Origin: Sistotremastrum niveocremeum HHB9708 | Lineage: Eukaryota > Basidiomycota > Agaricomycetes > Sistotremastrales > Sistotremastraceae | Direction: 5' to 3' | NCBI GenBank assembly: GCA_001630475.1 | Contig: KV419435.1 | Location: 230,939-294,938, forward strand | DNA length: 64,000 nucleotides | Shown here: positions 37,020-49,589 of the stretch, in pieces | Position numbering within the stretch: position 1 is the first letter of the stretch | Layout: every line of letters begins with the position of its first letter | Position numbers and translations under genes: made by a program | The notes under the pieces: model-generated | Told to the model about the DNA's origin: nothing | Seen by the model: only the letters and a program-made list of their open reading frames with translations | Databases searched by the model: none

Positions 37020-38596
37020 AATTTCACGAAAAAATGTCTATGGCCCCTGAGCCATCGCGATCCGTAACCCTACGTGTTGTCAGATAATGTTCGCACTCTA
37101 GAGCTGTCACCGACACTGTGGCCTGATCGTTATGTGATTTCAGAGATATCCCTTGCATCACGGTACCCTGCCCACACCGCTCGACGTCGTTCGTTAGCTC
37201 ATCTGATCTCCTCAGCCCACAAAATATGCGAAAGCTCCATTCTCTCAGAGGTAAGCCGGAGATCAATTGTTGCCAGGAACTTTGAGTACTGAATGCTTGA
37301 TCTGGAACTTCCATGGTCAAGGCCAAACTCAAAGTCGCGACTGCTTTCGTTTAGGCTCGCGGGTGGCGAATTGGGCCGTTAGCAGGAACGTTTGTTTGAT
37401 CGTAGGGTGCGTGTTTCCCCCATTCTCCCTCGACTTTATGCTCATTTGACCAAAGTAGGGTCTTGTCGCCAAAGTTGCGAAATGTTTAGCGAACATTGTC
37501 GCCGCATCCGTCTCAAGGTGTCCATGATCTAACCCCTTCGTCGACGCCTTGCCCCCACACACACACCGAATACGCCGAATACTCAGTCGCGTCCGAATTC
37601 CTTGTTGCGCAGGCCGACTTTGGCGCCCTCAAGCCGAACGGCATATTCGAAAGGGAATCACATTGTCGAGAAGCCGAAGACTTCCGTTCAAGCGTGCATT
37701 CGGGCGATCGAGTCTCTCCCTAAGGTCGTGCAGGTCGTATTTGACAGTCCGTCCCCCCTTCGATGCTCCGATTGACGGGCAATTGAGGATGCCCTCTTCG
37801 TCCTGAACATTCCTGACGCTTGCCAATCCAGCATGAGTGGAAGGACGACCCCTAAAGGCATTGGTAGACCTGTCAAAAACATTTCGAGGTACCGTCAAAC
37901 GTTGATTGCGAGGACGATAAACTTAATTATATAGAAGCAGTTCGCATTGCCAATCCGTTCGTTCTGTGACACTGAAGAGAACGCTGCGATTTCTTCGATC
38001 GGATTCCTCTCGATAATGTTCCGGTGAGAATAGTCGTCACTGTGGAGATGTATGCTTCTCAGTAGCGTCTTGTAGAGCATTCCAATTCATCAAATTGATT
38101 TGATGAGGGGGAAACTGGAATGCAAGCAACTTGGACCTTTCGTGAGAAAAACTGAATGTGAAGGGGAATTCAGCTCCGTGTCAAAGAAAAGGTTTGAAGG
38201 AATAACTGGCACCAAAGCACTCTCAATTAACAGGACGAAGAGCAAGTGAGCGATCTGAGAACGAATATTGTGAAGTCCGGAAGCAGATGTCGGCATGTAG
38301 CTCGGCGCCCGGCAAGAGTGCTTCTCCTCTCCGATTCCCGATGCTTCCGATGCTTCATCCGCTGGACTCAGGCTTTCTACTAGGACCTCCTGCGCTTCTC
38401 TGGTTGGATGGACTGCTTCGAGAATTACTGGATGACTAGGTGCGTATATTCTAGTCAGTCCCCTTGCTGAGTTTCGTCGCTGAATATTCAATCCCAGCTG
38501 ACGACGCAGGATAAGTAATTTTCGCCCCCAAGAATATTCCCCATCCTTCCTTGTTCTCCCCCCTCTCGCAGCAACCGCAAGGTTGCTGTGGGCTCT

Positions 38597-38618
38597 CTGC
38601 TCCTGGGCCCGGGAGCAG
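38597..38618. repeat. Palindrome B2 (one mismatch)
   Basis: Mirror of A2 in the right arm: core TGGGCCCG between arms CTGCTCC and GGAGCAG. Confidence 0.85.
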
Positions 38619-38849
38619 ATCCATTCATCGTTCCGGACCCGTTGGGTCGAAAACGACCATGGTGGCTGGTGCTGCGGCATCAGTCGTCAGTGATTGTCGA
38701 CGATGAGTGGTGAGCCGAGCTGAGGTGGCTGTCTTTTTGGCAGCGGACAGACGGGCAGTTGGCAGCTGGGCGCCCGGTTGCTGATTGTTGCAGTCTGTTA
38801 GGAGGCAAGGAGCTCTTCTCGCAGCAGCCGCAAGGCTGTTGTGGGCTCT

Positions 38850-38871
38850 CTGCTCCTGGGCCCAGGAGCAG
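38850..38871. repeat. Palindrome B1 (perfect)
   Basis: Mirror of A1 in the right arm: core TGGGCCCA between arms CTGCTCC and GGAGCAG. Confidence 0.85.
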
Positions 38872-39849
38872 GCCCATTCATCGTTCCTGACCCGTTGGGT
38901 CGAAAACGACCATGGTGGCTGGTGCTGCGGCATCAGTTGTCAGTGATTGTCGACGATGGATGGGGAGCCGAGCTGAAGAGTGGGACCCCTCACTCCTCTC
39001 GCAAACAGTAGCCTGAGGGTGGTCTTGTGGAGAGTCTTCCCCGAATTCGACATCAGGATGTCGTATTTTCTCCCCTTTGCCCTGCTCATTCATGATTTTG
39101 AGAGGGGCGACTGGGTGAAGCTTTCGTCGCTCATAATGTGTGTTTGTTTTTGGTGGTTCATTTCTCGGTTCCATTCGGGTGGAAGGTGCGAGATAATCAT
39201 TCACAATGGTCTCACAATGATTCAGCAGCTAATACGAATGTAGTGATCTCTGAAGAGATATTTCCCCCTTCACTGTAACAGGCCCGAGCAGCCCTTACAC
39301 TCTGCATCTCACATTGCACAGCCGTCGATGACCTTGACCTCGTACAACTCTAGACATCGTGATACGACTCTCTTCGTTTTGCGGAGACTGTCACGACAGG
39401 CATGGAATGCAAGTGTTCTGTGTTTTTGAAGAGATGGCATTACTATTAACACCCTCGCAATAATACAGCGACGTCCTCTGGCTATCTGGCGGGGATTGAT
39501 TCGATGTAGAAGGCTGGGAGTGTCGACGAGTCATTCTCGCCGCTTTCTCGGCTAGCGATCTCGCAGTTCATTTCCTCGTCATCTTCAGTCGAGAGTCCAA
39601 TGAATGACGCATGTTTGTTGCCTTGATTCAACTCGCTCCTGTGGTAACTGCAGACTGGGGCAGAGAAACTGTGGAAGATGGACTCAAAGAGATGGCTGCG
39701 TGCGATCTGACTGGAGAAGGTTTCAGATTTGCTGTTTGGCTCGCTGACGGGAATACAAGTTCGATATCATAAACGCAAGCATAAACGTCGATTTGGTTCT
39801 GCGATTCTAAGAGAATGACGCAGAAGTTGCTTAGTCAGCTGCAAGCGCA

Positions 39850-41439
39850 ATGTCTCGACGACCTCCAGTCGTCGAGCTGGCCATTGCAGCCTTCGCAGCC
39901 TCTTCAGCAACTGCGATAGCCATATTCTCTTATCAAGCTTTTTCTCGGCGTCAGAGAAGAATCAAACTCAGCGAAGAAGTCAACGAAAGCCTCGCACACG
40001 AATTGGACGTCGAGTCAAGCCAGAAAAGCCACAGAGTTCGTCGACCCTCTGAAGCGCTGCGATTCCCTGGCAAGGGTACTGTACAGACCGCTACCGACTC
40101 TGATCTGCCTATTCTTGATGAAGAATCCAACTACGATGAAACTCTTATACGTGAACAGTTGACGCGGAACTACGCTTTCTTTGGCGACGAAGGCATGAAG
40201 AAAATACGGGGAAGTAAGGTGGCGGTCATTGGATGCGGTGGGGTCGGGAGCTGGGCGGCTGTGATGCTTGTTCGCTCGTAGGTAAAATTGGTTCTCTCCT
40301 GTAAAGGGCGTCGCTGATCGCTCAGCCTTGCAGAGGAATTTCAAGCATCCGCCTCGTAGACTTCGATTATGTGACACTCTCATCGCTGAATCGACATGCA
40401 ACTGCTACTCTTGCAGATGTGGGGACGCCCAAGGTCAAGTGCGTGGAGAAGGCACTCAAGTCGTTTTCCAAATGGATCAAAGTCGAGTCCTGTATCGAAC
40501 TGTGGAGGGCAGAGGACGGTGGCTGGCTTCTGGATGACGTGGATTGGGTCGTAGGTATGCTCCTTCTTCTCCGTTTCAACATTGAAACCCACGCTTTCAT
40601 CAGACGCCATCGACAACATCGGCACCAAGGTGGATCTCCTCAAATACTGTCACGAAAAGGGCATCAAGGTGTTCGCTTCTATGGGTGCTGGTGCCAAATG
40701 CGACCCTACTCGTATTCAAATAAGGTTCGCAGCTCCCGGATTATGATCATCATTGAAATTTAATTGTCGCAATTTCAGCGATATCTCGCATACAGTCTAT
40801 GACCCTCTAGCGCGCGCTGTTCGCCGACGTCTACGAGCGAAAGGGATCTCCTTTGGTATTCCTGTGGTTTACTCAACGGAAGTCCCTGGAGATGTTAAAC
40901 TTCTTCCCCTCCCCGAAGAAGAATTCGCAAAAGGATCAGTCAACGAGCTCGGAGTGTTCGATGACTTCCGCGTACGGATCCTTCCTGTTCTAGGTAAGAT
41001 GAGCAACATCTTGTGAGTGTGATCGTTGATGTTGACATCTGATATAGGACCGCTACCATCGATATTCGGATTAAACATCGCGACATACATACTGTGCGAG
41101 CTTGCGGGAAAGCCAATCCCGAATCCACTCCCTATCAAAGGCCGTCGAAAGCTCTACGAAAAGCTCCTTCGTGATCTCCAAGTGCGAGAAGCGAAAATCA
41201 CAGGCATGCAAATGAAGTACGCACGCTTCCATTCTATCTTAGATCGCCATGCTGGCTCAATGATCTGGATGTGGTTGGAGGTGCGCATATCTTGCCGCTT
41301 ACCAAGTGTAACACTCATATCCCTATCAGAGGTCTTTGAGAACAAGAAACAAAGGTGTCCCTGCTTGCTTGCTCAGACTTCAGTGTGTGCTTTCGCCTCA
41401 TGTCATTTTACTCGTGTTCACGTTATGTCGCAGTTTTGA
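39850..41439 (+). pseudogene. TCD-type gene copy B, 3'-truncated
   Basis: Identical to the intact TCD gene from its ATG through LQVREAK (41196), including all introns in that span and the E1-like motifs GCGGVGSW, LVDFDYV and MGAGAKCDP. Beyond 41196 about 50 bp align with the intact copy's intron but with many changes (CTATCTTAGAT is kept). After that the final exon (about 90 residues, DEDDVSF to WVGV) is absent. Read-through gives an unrelated tail ending HVMSQF at 41439. The nucleotide-binding core is complete, so a shortened protein could be made. I call it a pseudogene because the conserved C-terminal part is missing; the confidence reflects this choice. Confidence 0.7.
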
Positions 41440-42903
41440 AGTGATCCCTTGCCTACATTCTTATGGTTGCGCACTATTCAGCGATATAGATCAATAACAC
41501 ATAGGTAAGTGCCGCTTCTCGTTAGCTGCTCGATGATCTGATCCGCTGAACAGATCTCACCGGCGACACCCAACTCCTTTTAGCATTCTCGGCAAGCCAA
41601 AGATCTACGGTTGACATGAAAAGAAGCACTTACAAATCTGCCGGAACTTCTGTCACTCATATCGGATTTGAGTTCCCAGCTCATGTCTTGAGCGAAGCCC
41701 ACGCACAGAAGTCACCATGCCTTAAACCGAACTATCTCGCAATGCCCTGCAGGTCAATCTTCGTACGTCCCTGGACATTCCAGATGAAACTCATCAATAA
41801 TATTCCTGTCAAGGTCTCGGCACTAGTGGATGTTCCGGTGGATGTCCCACAAGTCATCGCACAGGTGACCTGGCATGTTCGATGTATAATGTCGTTCATA
41901 GCAACCGTAACCTTCTCGTAAGTTCTCCCTTCTCGTGGCGTTCACGCGCCATCTGAGAACGTTGACGAGATAAGCAGTCGAGTAGACACTCTGTCGATGT
42001 TCCTGTCTGGCGAGCAACCTCCCGAGCTGGTTGCGACTCGCGAGCTGCGAGGCCCTCTCAGTAACTCAGATTTCAACCTTCTTTGAGCGAGAGGAACTGG
42101 CGAAAACATTGGGCGAAAACTGAGCTTGTCTGATCTGGTCTCGGCAGGTCAGTATTATTCTCTCCTCCTCGCACTCGCTCACACATAAGACATCGAAGGG
42201 TATTGGTAGTTGGAGGGTCTCCGATAAGAGTTGGCATCAAATCGCGAAGTAAGCACGTCTGCCACAGTTTGCTCCATATCGGACGATCTAACCCCTATTT
42301 TCTTAGCGCACAGAGGACGATTCGAGTCGTCTTCACAATCCGAGTCCCGCTACCTCCCCTATATCACAGATCACTATCCCCTCCGATGTGTGAGTGCCCA
42401 GAATGCAAACTCAAAAATTGCATCTGTCACTGAGGTAATCCGTTCTGGAGAATCTTGGTATCGACCGACACTGAGAGTGTAAGATAGGCTCTGTCAGGAA
42501 ACTCGTCCGTATCGGCAAACGCCGTTGCGAAGCGCACATTATCGCCGATTTATCGTCTCACCTCGCAACATACCAACCTTTCTTATGTGGACCCACTGCG
42601 ATGCCTAAGGTCTGTTCTGTCAATTCTCTTGATTATCTTGTTCGAGTCCTGAGATTGAACTCATACGCAGTTAATAATTGGTCTCGACGATTTACGAATT
42701 CCGTGCGATTAAGAATAGAGGTGCAGAATGCTGGCACAATGGACTAGAGGTTTACATGTAACGAAATTATACGGAATGTATCTAACATGGGCACGTTGCT
42801 GGTGAATATTACAAAACGATAAAGAATGAAATAGAATAAAAATAGTGGAACTGCGAAATGAAGACGAGAACGTTGATCTACATTGAAAATCGGAGCAATA
42901 GAA
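41440..42903. other. Intergenic region
   Basis: No supported gene. A 101-codon frame at 41616-41921 (start MKRSTYKSAGTS) has no recognisable features and low support. The 3' flank of the minus-strand gene at 42904 occupies the right end. Confidence 0.35.
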
Positions 42904-45274
42904 TCAATGACCTCGAGCTCTAGCAGCACGAGCGCGGGCTCCTCTGATGGTTCCACCTCGGCCAGCGGGGGCGCCTCTGGCGGGAGCGGGGACTGCAGTG
43001 GTCGCAGCGGCATTCACCTGCGCCCGAGTTCTGCCCCGACTAGAGAGAGGTACGCCGATCCTTGATGCCGCGACACCTCTGCCTCCTCGAACCGCCGCTG
43101 AAGTTTCCGCTGTAGCTGCCGGTCGGGGTACGGTTGCTGTCGCCGTGTTGCCTTGTGCTCCGCGCTGCGTAGTGTTGGCCGTAGCTGTCATCGTCGATCC
43201 TGAAGCAGTCCGCTTTGCTATCCCGGATACTGTTGGCGCAGGTAAAGCTGAAGATCGAGGACCTTTCGATGGTGGCTTTAATACCGTTTTCGTCGGGGGC
43301 GGCGGCGGAGGAGATGGAGAGGGCGAAGGAGCAGCTAGAGCTCGAGGAGGTTTACCGAATAGTTCCACGTACGAGTCGGGAACAATCGGCAACCTATGTG
43401 ACTCTCCATAGGAAGTATCAAAGTTGAACATCCCGCGGGTGGGAGCGGGAGCGCGACCGACCGAGTCCTCCACATCTGCACCCCCATACCCTGACCCATC
43501 CGCATTCCTACTGCCGCTATGATTGCCAGTCATATCCGCATCTTCATCCTCATCCTCATCTTCGTCCTCTGACAGATCATTATTCCTAGGGTAAGGAGTC
43601 CCGCAGCGACGTGGAGTCTCCGGAACGATGGCGGACTCCTGGGCGCCTGGGGTGAGTTTGGGCGGTGACACGGACTTCCTCCTTCTTTTGACCTCGGCAT
43701 CTGCTTCTTCACTACCGTCGGCATTTTCAACGAACTCTTCTAACGTTCGTTTTTGGGGAAGGCTGGACGGGACGTCGAAGTGGGGTGCACCTTCAACCGA
43801 GGATCGGCTTGGCGAAACGACTCCATGAGCGTGTTGACAAGCTCTGCTGGGAGAGGTTTGCACCCCGACAGTGGAAGTGGTGATGAGAGTACCGTGATTG
43901 AGAGAAGGAGGGGGTTTGGATGTCGAGAGGGAAGGGAAAGGTGCGACGGTCACGGCTTCCGACGCGGACGTAGCGGGTTTTTCGATGAGCCTCTGAAGTT
44001 GCTCTGGCGAACGCGAGTAGTGGGTTCGCAACAGTTTGCCTGAGCTAGCAAAGAATCCGCATGAGAAGATCGAATTGTCCAGATCGCCTTGACGAGCGAT
44101 TGGCAGCTCGTCAATGAGACATAGAAGCACAACGCGCCCTTCCAGGACGGCTTCTAAGTCCTCCTGCCATAAAATTACATTAGCATCCGCATCTGTGAAT
44201 ACAATTTCATTTCTCACCTCTTTGCGATTCGCTTCTTGTGGAAGCTAGAAGAATTTGATGTCAGTTTCTTGTATGACGTAAAAGTAGAAGTCCAGTGGAA
44301 GGTGCTCACATTCCCGTATACGATACTGATGGCCTCCGCGTTGCACTGACCGCAGCCGCAGCCAATTTCCTCCAAAGAAAGTCCTTTGTCTGTTAGTTTT
44401 GAGGCGAATGGTGCGAGCGCACGATCCAGGGCCGGCAGATAAGTGGAAACGACATCACAGGCAAAATCGTGGTATGCCTGCTCGTCTGCAGAAAGCTTCG
44501 CCAGGGGATGACCGAGGACTTTGGAGAAGAATGAATGGATGGAACGATGTCCGAATAAAATCTGGAGGTGGGTGAGGAGCTCTCGGAAGAGCCACGACAG
44601 AGATGAATGGGGAGATGGGTGAGTGGGTGGATGTGCAGACAGGAAGGCCTGCATCATGCTGTCGAGAAGAGTGATCCTAGTGGAAGGGAGGAATCTCCTA
44701 ACGTGGCTGAAGACGTTGCGCAGTCCCTGATAAATTGCTCGGCGTTGGCGGACGCAATCTTCGCGATCACCCTCATTCGCCAGGGACGCTTTGCTAAGCT
44801 TAGTGACGCATTCGCAATAACTTGTATGACGCTCTTCTGTCGAGGACGTGGAGATATTCTCCAGAATTCTGATGCATACGGTGAGATGGGGAGTGATGAG
44901 AAATGGTGAAAAGACCCGTACAAGGTTATGGTAGTTAAAAAACTACTTTCGCCCCCCGGGTTCTGAACCTGGGCCAAGGCCAGACATAGGAGGTTGTCGA
45001 CGGCAGCGGATGATGATGATGACGATAGGTGGGAAATGTTTTCTTGAAGGTAGAAGTCGGCTAGGGCTGAGTCTTGAATGGAGAGGGGGGATGTCTTGAT
45101 GCGTTCGCTAATCCTTGATACGAGGTTGTCTTTAAGCAGGGTGGCCTTAGGTTGCGTATCTTTCCCTTTTTCGAGAGAGCGAATATGACTGATGAGGGCT
45201 ACCAAGTCGGGTTCTTGGCTAATGCACGCGGTACTCCATTGCGCCAGAAATGTCCACGACGGGTCGATAGCCAT
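42904..45274 (-). CDS. Unrecognised protein with acidic and RG-rich C-terminal half
   Basis: Several exons starting MAIDPSWTFLAQWSTACISQ encode about 700 residues. The N-terminal half is helical and ordered (WRMRVIAKIASANAEQFIRD, LFRELLTHLQILFGHRSIHS) and has a Cys cluster GCGCGQCNAE. A 25-nt exon (LPQEANRK, near 44220-44245) joins it to LEAVLEGRVVLLCLIDELPI. The C-terminal half is disordered: a basic KRRRKS likely nuclear signal, the acidic run SEDEDEDEDEDADM, proline-rich SPSPSPPPPPP, and an RG-rich end (RGGRGV, GRGGTIRGARARAAR) usual in RNA-binding proteins. A nuclear or RNA-linked role is inference. Introns near 44240-44300 and 44660-44720 shift frame; the short one (about 38 nt) is uncertain. 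The RG-rich part raises local GC. Confidence 0.65.
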
Positions 45275-47340
45275 GTTCGACGCTAGATTCGAACTTTGAA
45301 GCGGAATAGGGGGGGATGGGTTTGGAAGCCGACTCGGAGGAGGATCCTAGAAGAAAGGATTGAGAAGATAAGTCAGATGATGGCAAGAGCGGCGCTGTAC
45401 ATACCATGCCAATGGGGGTTATAGCAGGGAGTAGAGACGGATGTGAGGGGCGGGGAGCTGGGGAGCAAGAGACCTGGAACGATGGGACTTTATATAGTTC
45501 GAGGACATATTTGAAAGCCCGCTCTATTCAAATATTCAAGTCCGATTTGGCTTTGAACATTGACGGATTCAGAGATAATATTAGTCCGATTTTGTCAAGG
45601 GGTAGATGGCGTCGACTTTTCGTTTCCTGAACGAACGAATGATCTGTCAGCGGAAAGCGCTCTTGCTACAGAGTAAGAAGAAACAAGGTCCATACTTGGA
45701 TTTTGTAGCTCATAATCAGTGGCCCGCGTCGTCGTCGTGTCCAACAGCGAGCAGGCTAGATAAGATTCAAGGCCTTCGATCGACGGGCGTCGCTAGGGAC
45801 CCCCGAAACTCTAAATTGATTCCGTCCGCAAATCTTCCCGAAAAGGAAATTATCATCAAACGCGTCATTGGCTTAGACCTCACAGCCTTTGGGAAGGAGA
45901 GCAAAGAGAGCAAAGACGACTTATTGGCTATAGCTGATGACTGAGGAGTACACAACTTTTCTCCTAGGATATTCGACGTGGCTGTCCAGAGAGTCGGATA
46001 CCCCGGGCCTAGAAAAGATAGCGACAGAACCCTCGACTCTGTGCATCAAAACCAGGCTAGAACTGCTTATCGGAGCCCAATCCTTATCACAGTAACCGTA
46101 TCGGAAGCCGTGGCTTATCGGTCACGACGCATGGACTTGCTGCGTTGGAAACATAAATCGATCCAAGCTTTATATATCTTTCGGACGTGCACAAGACGCA
46201 CATGTTTTCACGAAAGGGATCTGAGAAGCGGGAGATGGTGCCGGTACGCGATTTGCAGAAGACACTATACAGGATAGGTGCCGCCGCGCCTGATATAGAC
46301 TGCTAAGAATAATCCGTGCCGCGCAGGCCGCAGAATCGGCGCAGATATATCAGTGCTCTAGTGCAGTGTCAGTTCAAACGCACTGGATAGGTAACATGAT
46401 ATAAAGTACGAACGACATCATATCAGCCAGCTCAGCCCGAAGAAAGCCTCAGCGTGCCTGAAGATTGTCCGACGAATATATGTCCCGATGTTCGGATTGC
46501 CGTGAAAGCAGAAATAAAGGGTAAGATTTTGCATTCGGCTTAAATATCAAACTACAGACACAAGTTAGAGGCTTATGTTTGGCTGATGCCTGGTGCTTAC
46601 CGAGGTGTCACGACATCAATGTCCCGATTCACGGACTTGATCCAAGTCAGTCCACGGATCGAGGGGTCCAGAGACAATGGGAGAGAACAAAAATTGTGGG
46701 GGCCCTCTGAAAAACCTAACGGACAGCTGAAAGATTTTTTTAGAATTGTCGATTTAAATACAGTATGAGGGTTGGCAATGCTCACTTGATCGATTATGGG
46801 CTTTGTACAATGCCTCCAAAATTCTTACAGACGCTAAAAGCTCTAGATGCGATATTTAAGAAGTTGACTCAGGACATGCGCGGTGAAACATAGCGATAGG
46901 CTGTTATCAAAGCATACCAAGCGGTTCGACCTCAACAAAGCCACACGACGGGTGGTCGGGTTAGTCGCGGCGGCCGAGGGGGGCACCGATTTCTATCGCA
47001 TTCGATGAATTGAGTCTATTGGAAGAAATGTTAATATTGGCATAAATATTCATCTTTGATTTGCTTGAGGAATACGCTGCCGCCGAGACGAATCAGCTGC
47101 TCAAAGCAGGCAGCGCATAAAGGAGTTTAGCGCCAAAGCGGAGTTTCCATTTTGAACCGTTTCGGCAATTTCGGACAAACATGATCACATGATCGTGTGA
47201 GTGAATCGAGCCGGCGCGGCACTGACACGGGCTGCTCGGGCATCTAGCTTCAAATCTGCAAGTGTCAAGGCAAGTGTCATTCCGCGGTCTAAATATCGTA
47301 CCTAGCTCTCCAATATGATGCTATAAATTTCTCCTTTATA
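45275..47340. other. Intergenic region
   Basis: A 112-codon frame on + (45606-45944, start MASTFRFLNERM) is the longest; it has some protein-like texture (EIIIKRVIGLDLTAFG) but no recognised family. A GC-rich patch lies near 46960-46990. Otherwise nothing is recognised before repeat unit C begins. Confidence 0.35.
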
Positions 47341-47616
47341 TACGAATATCAGCTGCGCACCCGAGATCGTTGTGAGGGAATATCTCGTACCTTCCACCCG
47401 AAAGATACGTATATCAGGAACCACGAGATATCTATGGTCTTGCAACACAAATTATGCGCGACGAAAGCTTCACCCAGTCACCCCTCTCAAAATCATGAAT
47501 GAGCAGGGCAAATGGGAGAAAAGACGACACCATAGACATCGAATTCGGGTTAGAGAACCCACGAGAACCCCCTCAGGCTACTGTTTGCGAGAGGAGGAGT
47601 GAGCGATCCCACCAGA

Positions 47617-47663
47617 CAGAAGCCATGTCACCGGTGGCGTCCCAGCCGGTGCCATGGCTTCTG
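47617..47663. repeat. 18-bp inverted repeat specific to copy C
   Basis: The left arm CAGAAGCCATGTCACCGG and right arm CCGGTGCCATGGCTTCTG pair with one mismatch around an 11-nt loop (47635-47645). It lies in sequence that copies A and B lack. Confidence 0.75.
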
Positions 47664-47795
47664 CCTGGCTGCTACACAAGGCAGCACTCTTCAGCTCGGC
47701 TCCCCATTCATCGTCGACAATCACTGACGACTGATGCCGCAGCACCAGCCATCATGGTCGTTTTCGACCCAGCGGGTCAGGAACGATGAATGGGC

Positions 47796-47817
47796 CTGCT
47801 CCTGGGCCCAGGAGCAG
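47796..47817. repeat. Palindrome C1 (perfect)
   Basis: Same as A1: core TGGGCCCA between arms CTGCTCC and GGAGCAG. Confidence 0.85.
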
Positions 47818-48048
47818 AGAGCCCACAACAGCCTTGCGGCTGCTGCGAGAAGAGCTCCTTGCCTCCTGACAGACTGCAACAATCGACAACCGGGCGCCCA
47901 GCTGCCAATTGCCCGTCCGTCCGCTGCCGTAAAGACAGCCACCTCAGCTCGGCTCACCAGTCATCGTCGACAAGCACTGACGACTGATGCCGAAGCAACA
48001 GCCGCCATGGTCGGTTTCAACCCAGTGGGTCGGGAACGATGGATGGGT

Positions 48049-48070
48049 CTGCTCCCGGGCCCAGGAGCAG
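48049..48070. repeat. Palindrome C2 (one mismatch)
   Basis: Same as A2: core CGGGCCCA; 253 bp after C1. The neighbouring hairpin has a one-base change in its right arm (GATTGCTG). Confidence 0.85.
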
Positions 48071-49589
48071 AGAGCCCACAGCAACCTTGCGATTGCTGCG
48101 AGAGGGGGGAGAACAAGGAAGGATGGCGAATATTCTTGGGGGCGAAAATTAGATATACACCGTCGTCAGCTGGGATTGAATATTCAGCGAGCGATACTCA
48201 GCAAGGGGACTGACTAGAATATACGCACCTAGTCATCCAGTAATTCTCGAAGCAGTCCATCCAACCAGAGAAGCCTAGGAGGTCCTAGTAGAAAGCCTGA
48301 GCCCAGCGGATGAAGCATAGGAAGCATCGGGAATCGGAGACGAGAACCACGCTTGCCGAGCTACTTGCCGACATCTGCTTCCGGTGCTCACAATGTTCGT
48401 TCTCAGTTGGCCCAATTGCGCTGACTTGCTCTTCCATCTGTTAATCGAGAGTGATTTGGTACCAGTTATTCCTCTGAACCTTTCCTTGACACGAAGCTGA
48501 ATTCCCCTTCAGATTTCAGATTTTCTCTCGGAGGGTCTGAGTTGCTTGCATTTCAGTTCCCCCCTCATCAGATCAATTTGATATATTGGGATGCTCTACA
48601 ACACGCTACTGAGAAGTAGAACATCTACAGAGTGACGACTATTCTCACCGTAATATTATCGTAAGGAATCCGATCGAAGAAATCGCAGCATTCTCTTCAG
48701 TGTCTCAGAACGAACGGATTGGCAACGCGAACTGCTTCGATCTAATTAAGTTTATCGTCCTCGCAATCAACGCTTGACGGTACCTGAAAATGCTTTGCAC
48801 AGGTCTACCGATGCCTTTAGCGGTCGTCCGTCCGTTCATCCTGAATTGGCAAGCTTCGGGAAAGTTCAGTACATGAGAGAATCCTTGACTGCGTGTCAAT
48901 TGGAACGTTGAAGAGGTTATAGGTTGAGGAGTACGAACTGAATGACCCTATGATGAGCTTCGATCGCGTGAATACACGCTTGAAAGAATGTCTTCGTCTT
49001 CTCGACCATCGTTTCTCTCTGGTATGCCGCTTAGATTGAAAAGCGGCGAAGTGGCAAGAGCACTGTGCAGCTTTAAAACGACTAAAGCTTCAGCGAAATT
49101 GAGAGGGGAGGGGAGAAAGCCATAAAGGTCGGGACACGAATGTGGCACTAAATTCTCCGCGACACTTCGCAGCAATGATGTCACGATAGTACTATGATCT
49201 CAATGAGCAAGACGCCTGAAGAGACTAATAGATTCACATACTCGAAGGTCTAAGGACTTTTGCTTCCGGGGCTCATAACGAGACTATTCATGCCGCCGGC
49301 CCAATTCAGCGCTCGTAAGCCTGGACAAAGTCGGTCGCAATTTTTAATCTAGAGGCGAATGCGGAAGTCTCTGAACAAGCCGTTAGTCTTCACATTTTAT
49401 GACAAGAAGCGACCTCAAGCTTACCTGGAGCTTTCGAACACATTGTCGGCCAAGGACAAGAGGTGGGCTCATCCGCGTCGTCGAGCACCGTGGGCAGCGT
49501 GCTGAGAATGTACAGAAAGCGCGGAGATCACTTCATGATCAGGCCGAAAATTTTGAGAGAACTCTAAATTGCGTCGAATACCCCGGCCT

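Larger units (their letters stand above)
37020..39224. repeat. Repeat unit, copy B (reversed)
   Basis: This is copy A in reverse orientation. 38269-39224 is identical to A; 37020-38268 is homologous to A and C but diverged from both, and resembles C (48400-48780) more closely than A in the stretch next to 38269. It includes the two palindromes at 38597-38618 and 38850-38871. Short frames inside are not considered genes. Confidence 0.8.
38269..41196 (-). repeat. Right arm of the 2,928-bp inverted repeat
   Basis: Reverse complement of 27788-30715. It ends at 41196 inside the TCD frame, where the next bases (ATCACAGGCATGCAAATG) are a diverged version of the left copy (CTCACAGGCACGCAGATA). The arms are separated by 7,553 bp. 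Confidence 0.93.
47341..49589. repeat. Repeat unit, copy C
   Basis: Same orientation as copy A. It aligns with A from AAGCTTCACCCAGTCACCCC (47464) through the two 253-bp modules with palindromes at 47796-47817 and 48049-48070. It then aligns with copy B from about 48380 (GTTCGTTCTCAG) to 48780, and with A and B from about 49280 to 49589. It carries a 70-90-bp insertion with an 18-bp hairpin (47617-47663) absent from A and B. It is diverged from A throughout, so it is an older copy. Confidence 0.78.

Noticed and set aside
27788-41196. Inverted repeat as terminal repeats of one giant transposon
   Set aside because: The arms contain a housekeeping-type gene, the edges fall inside homologous diverged sequence, and no target duplication or transposase is visible; gene conversion explains the pattern better.
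44941-44985. Possible tRNA-like T-arm (GGGTTCTGAACCTGGGCC)
   Set aside because: No acceptor or anticodon arm could be paired around it, and it lies within the open frame of the gene at 42904-45274.
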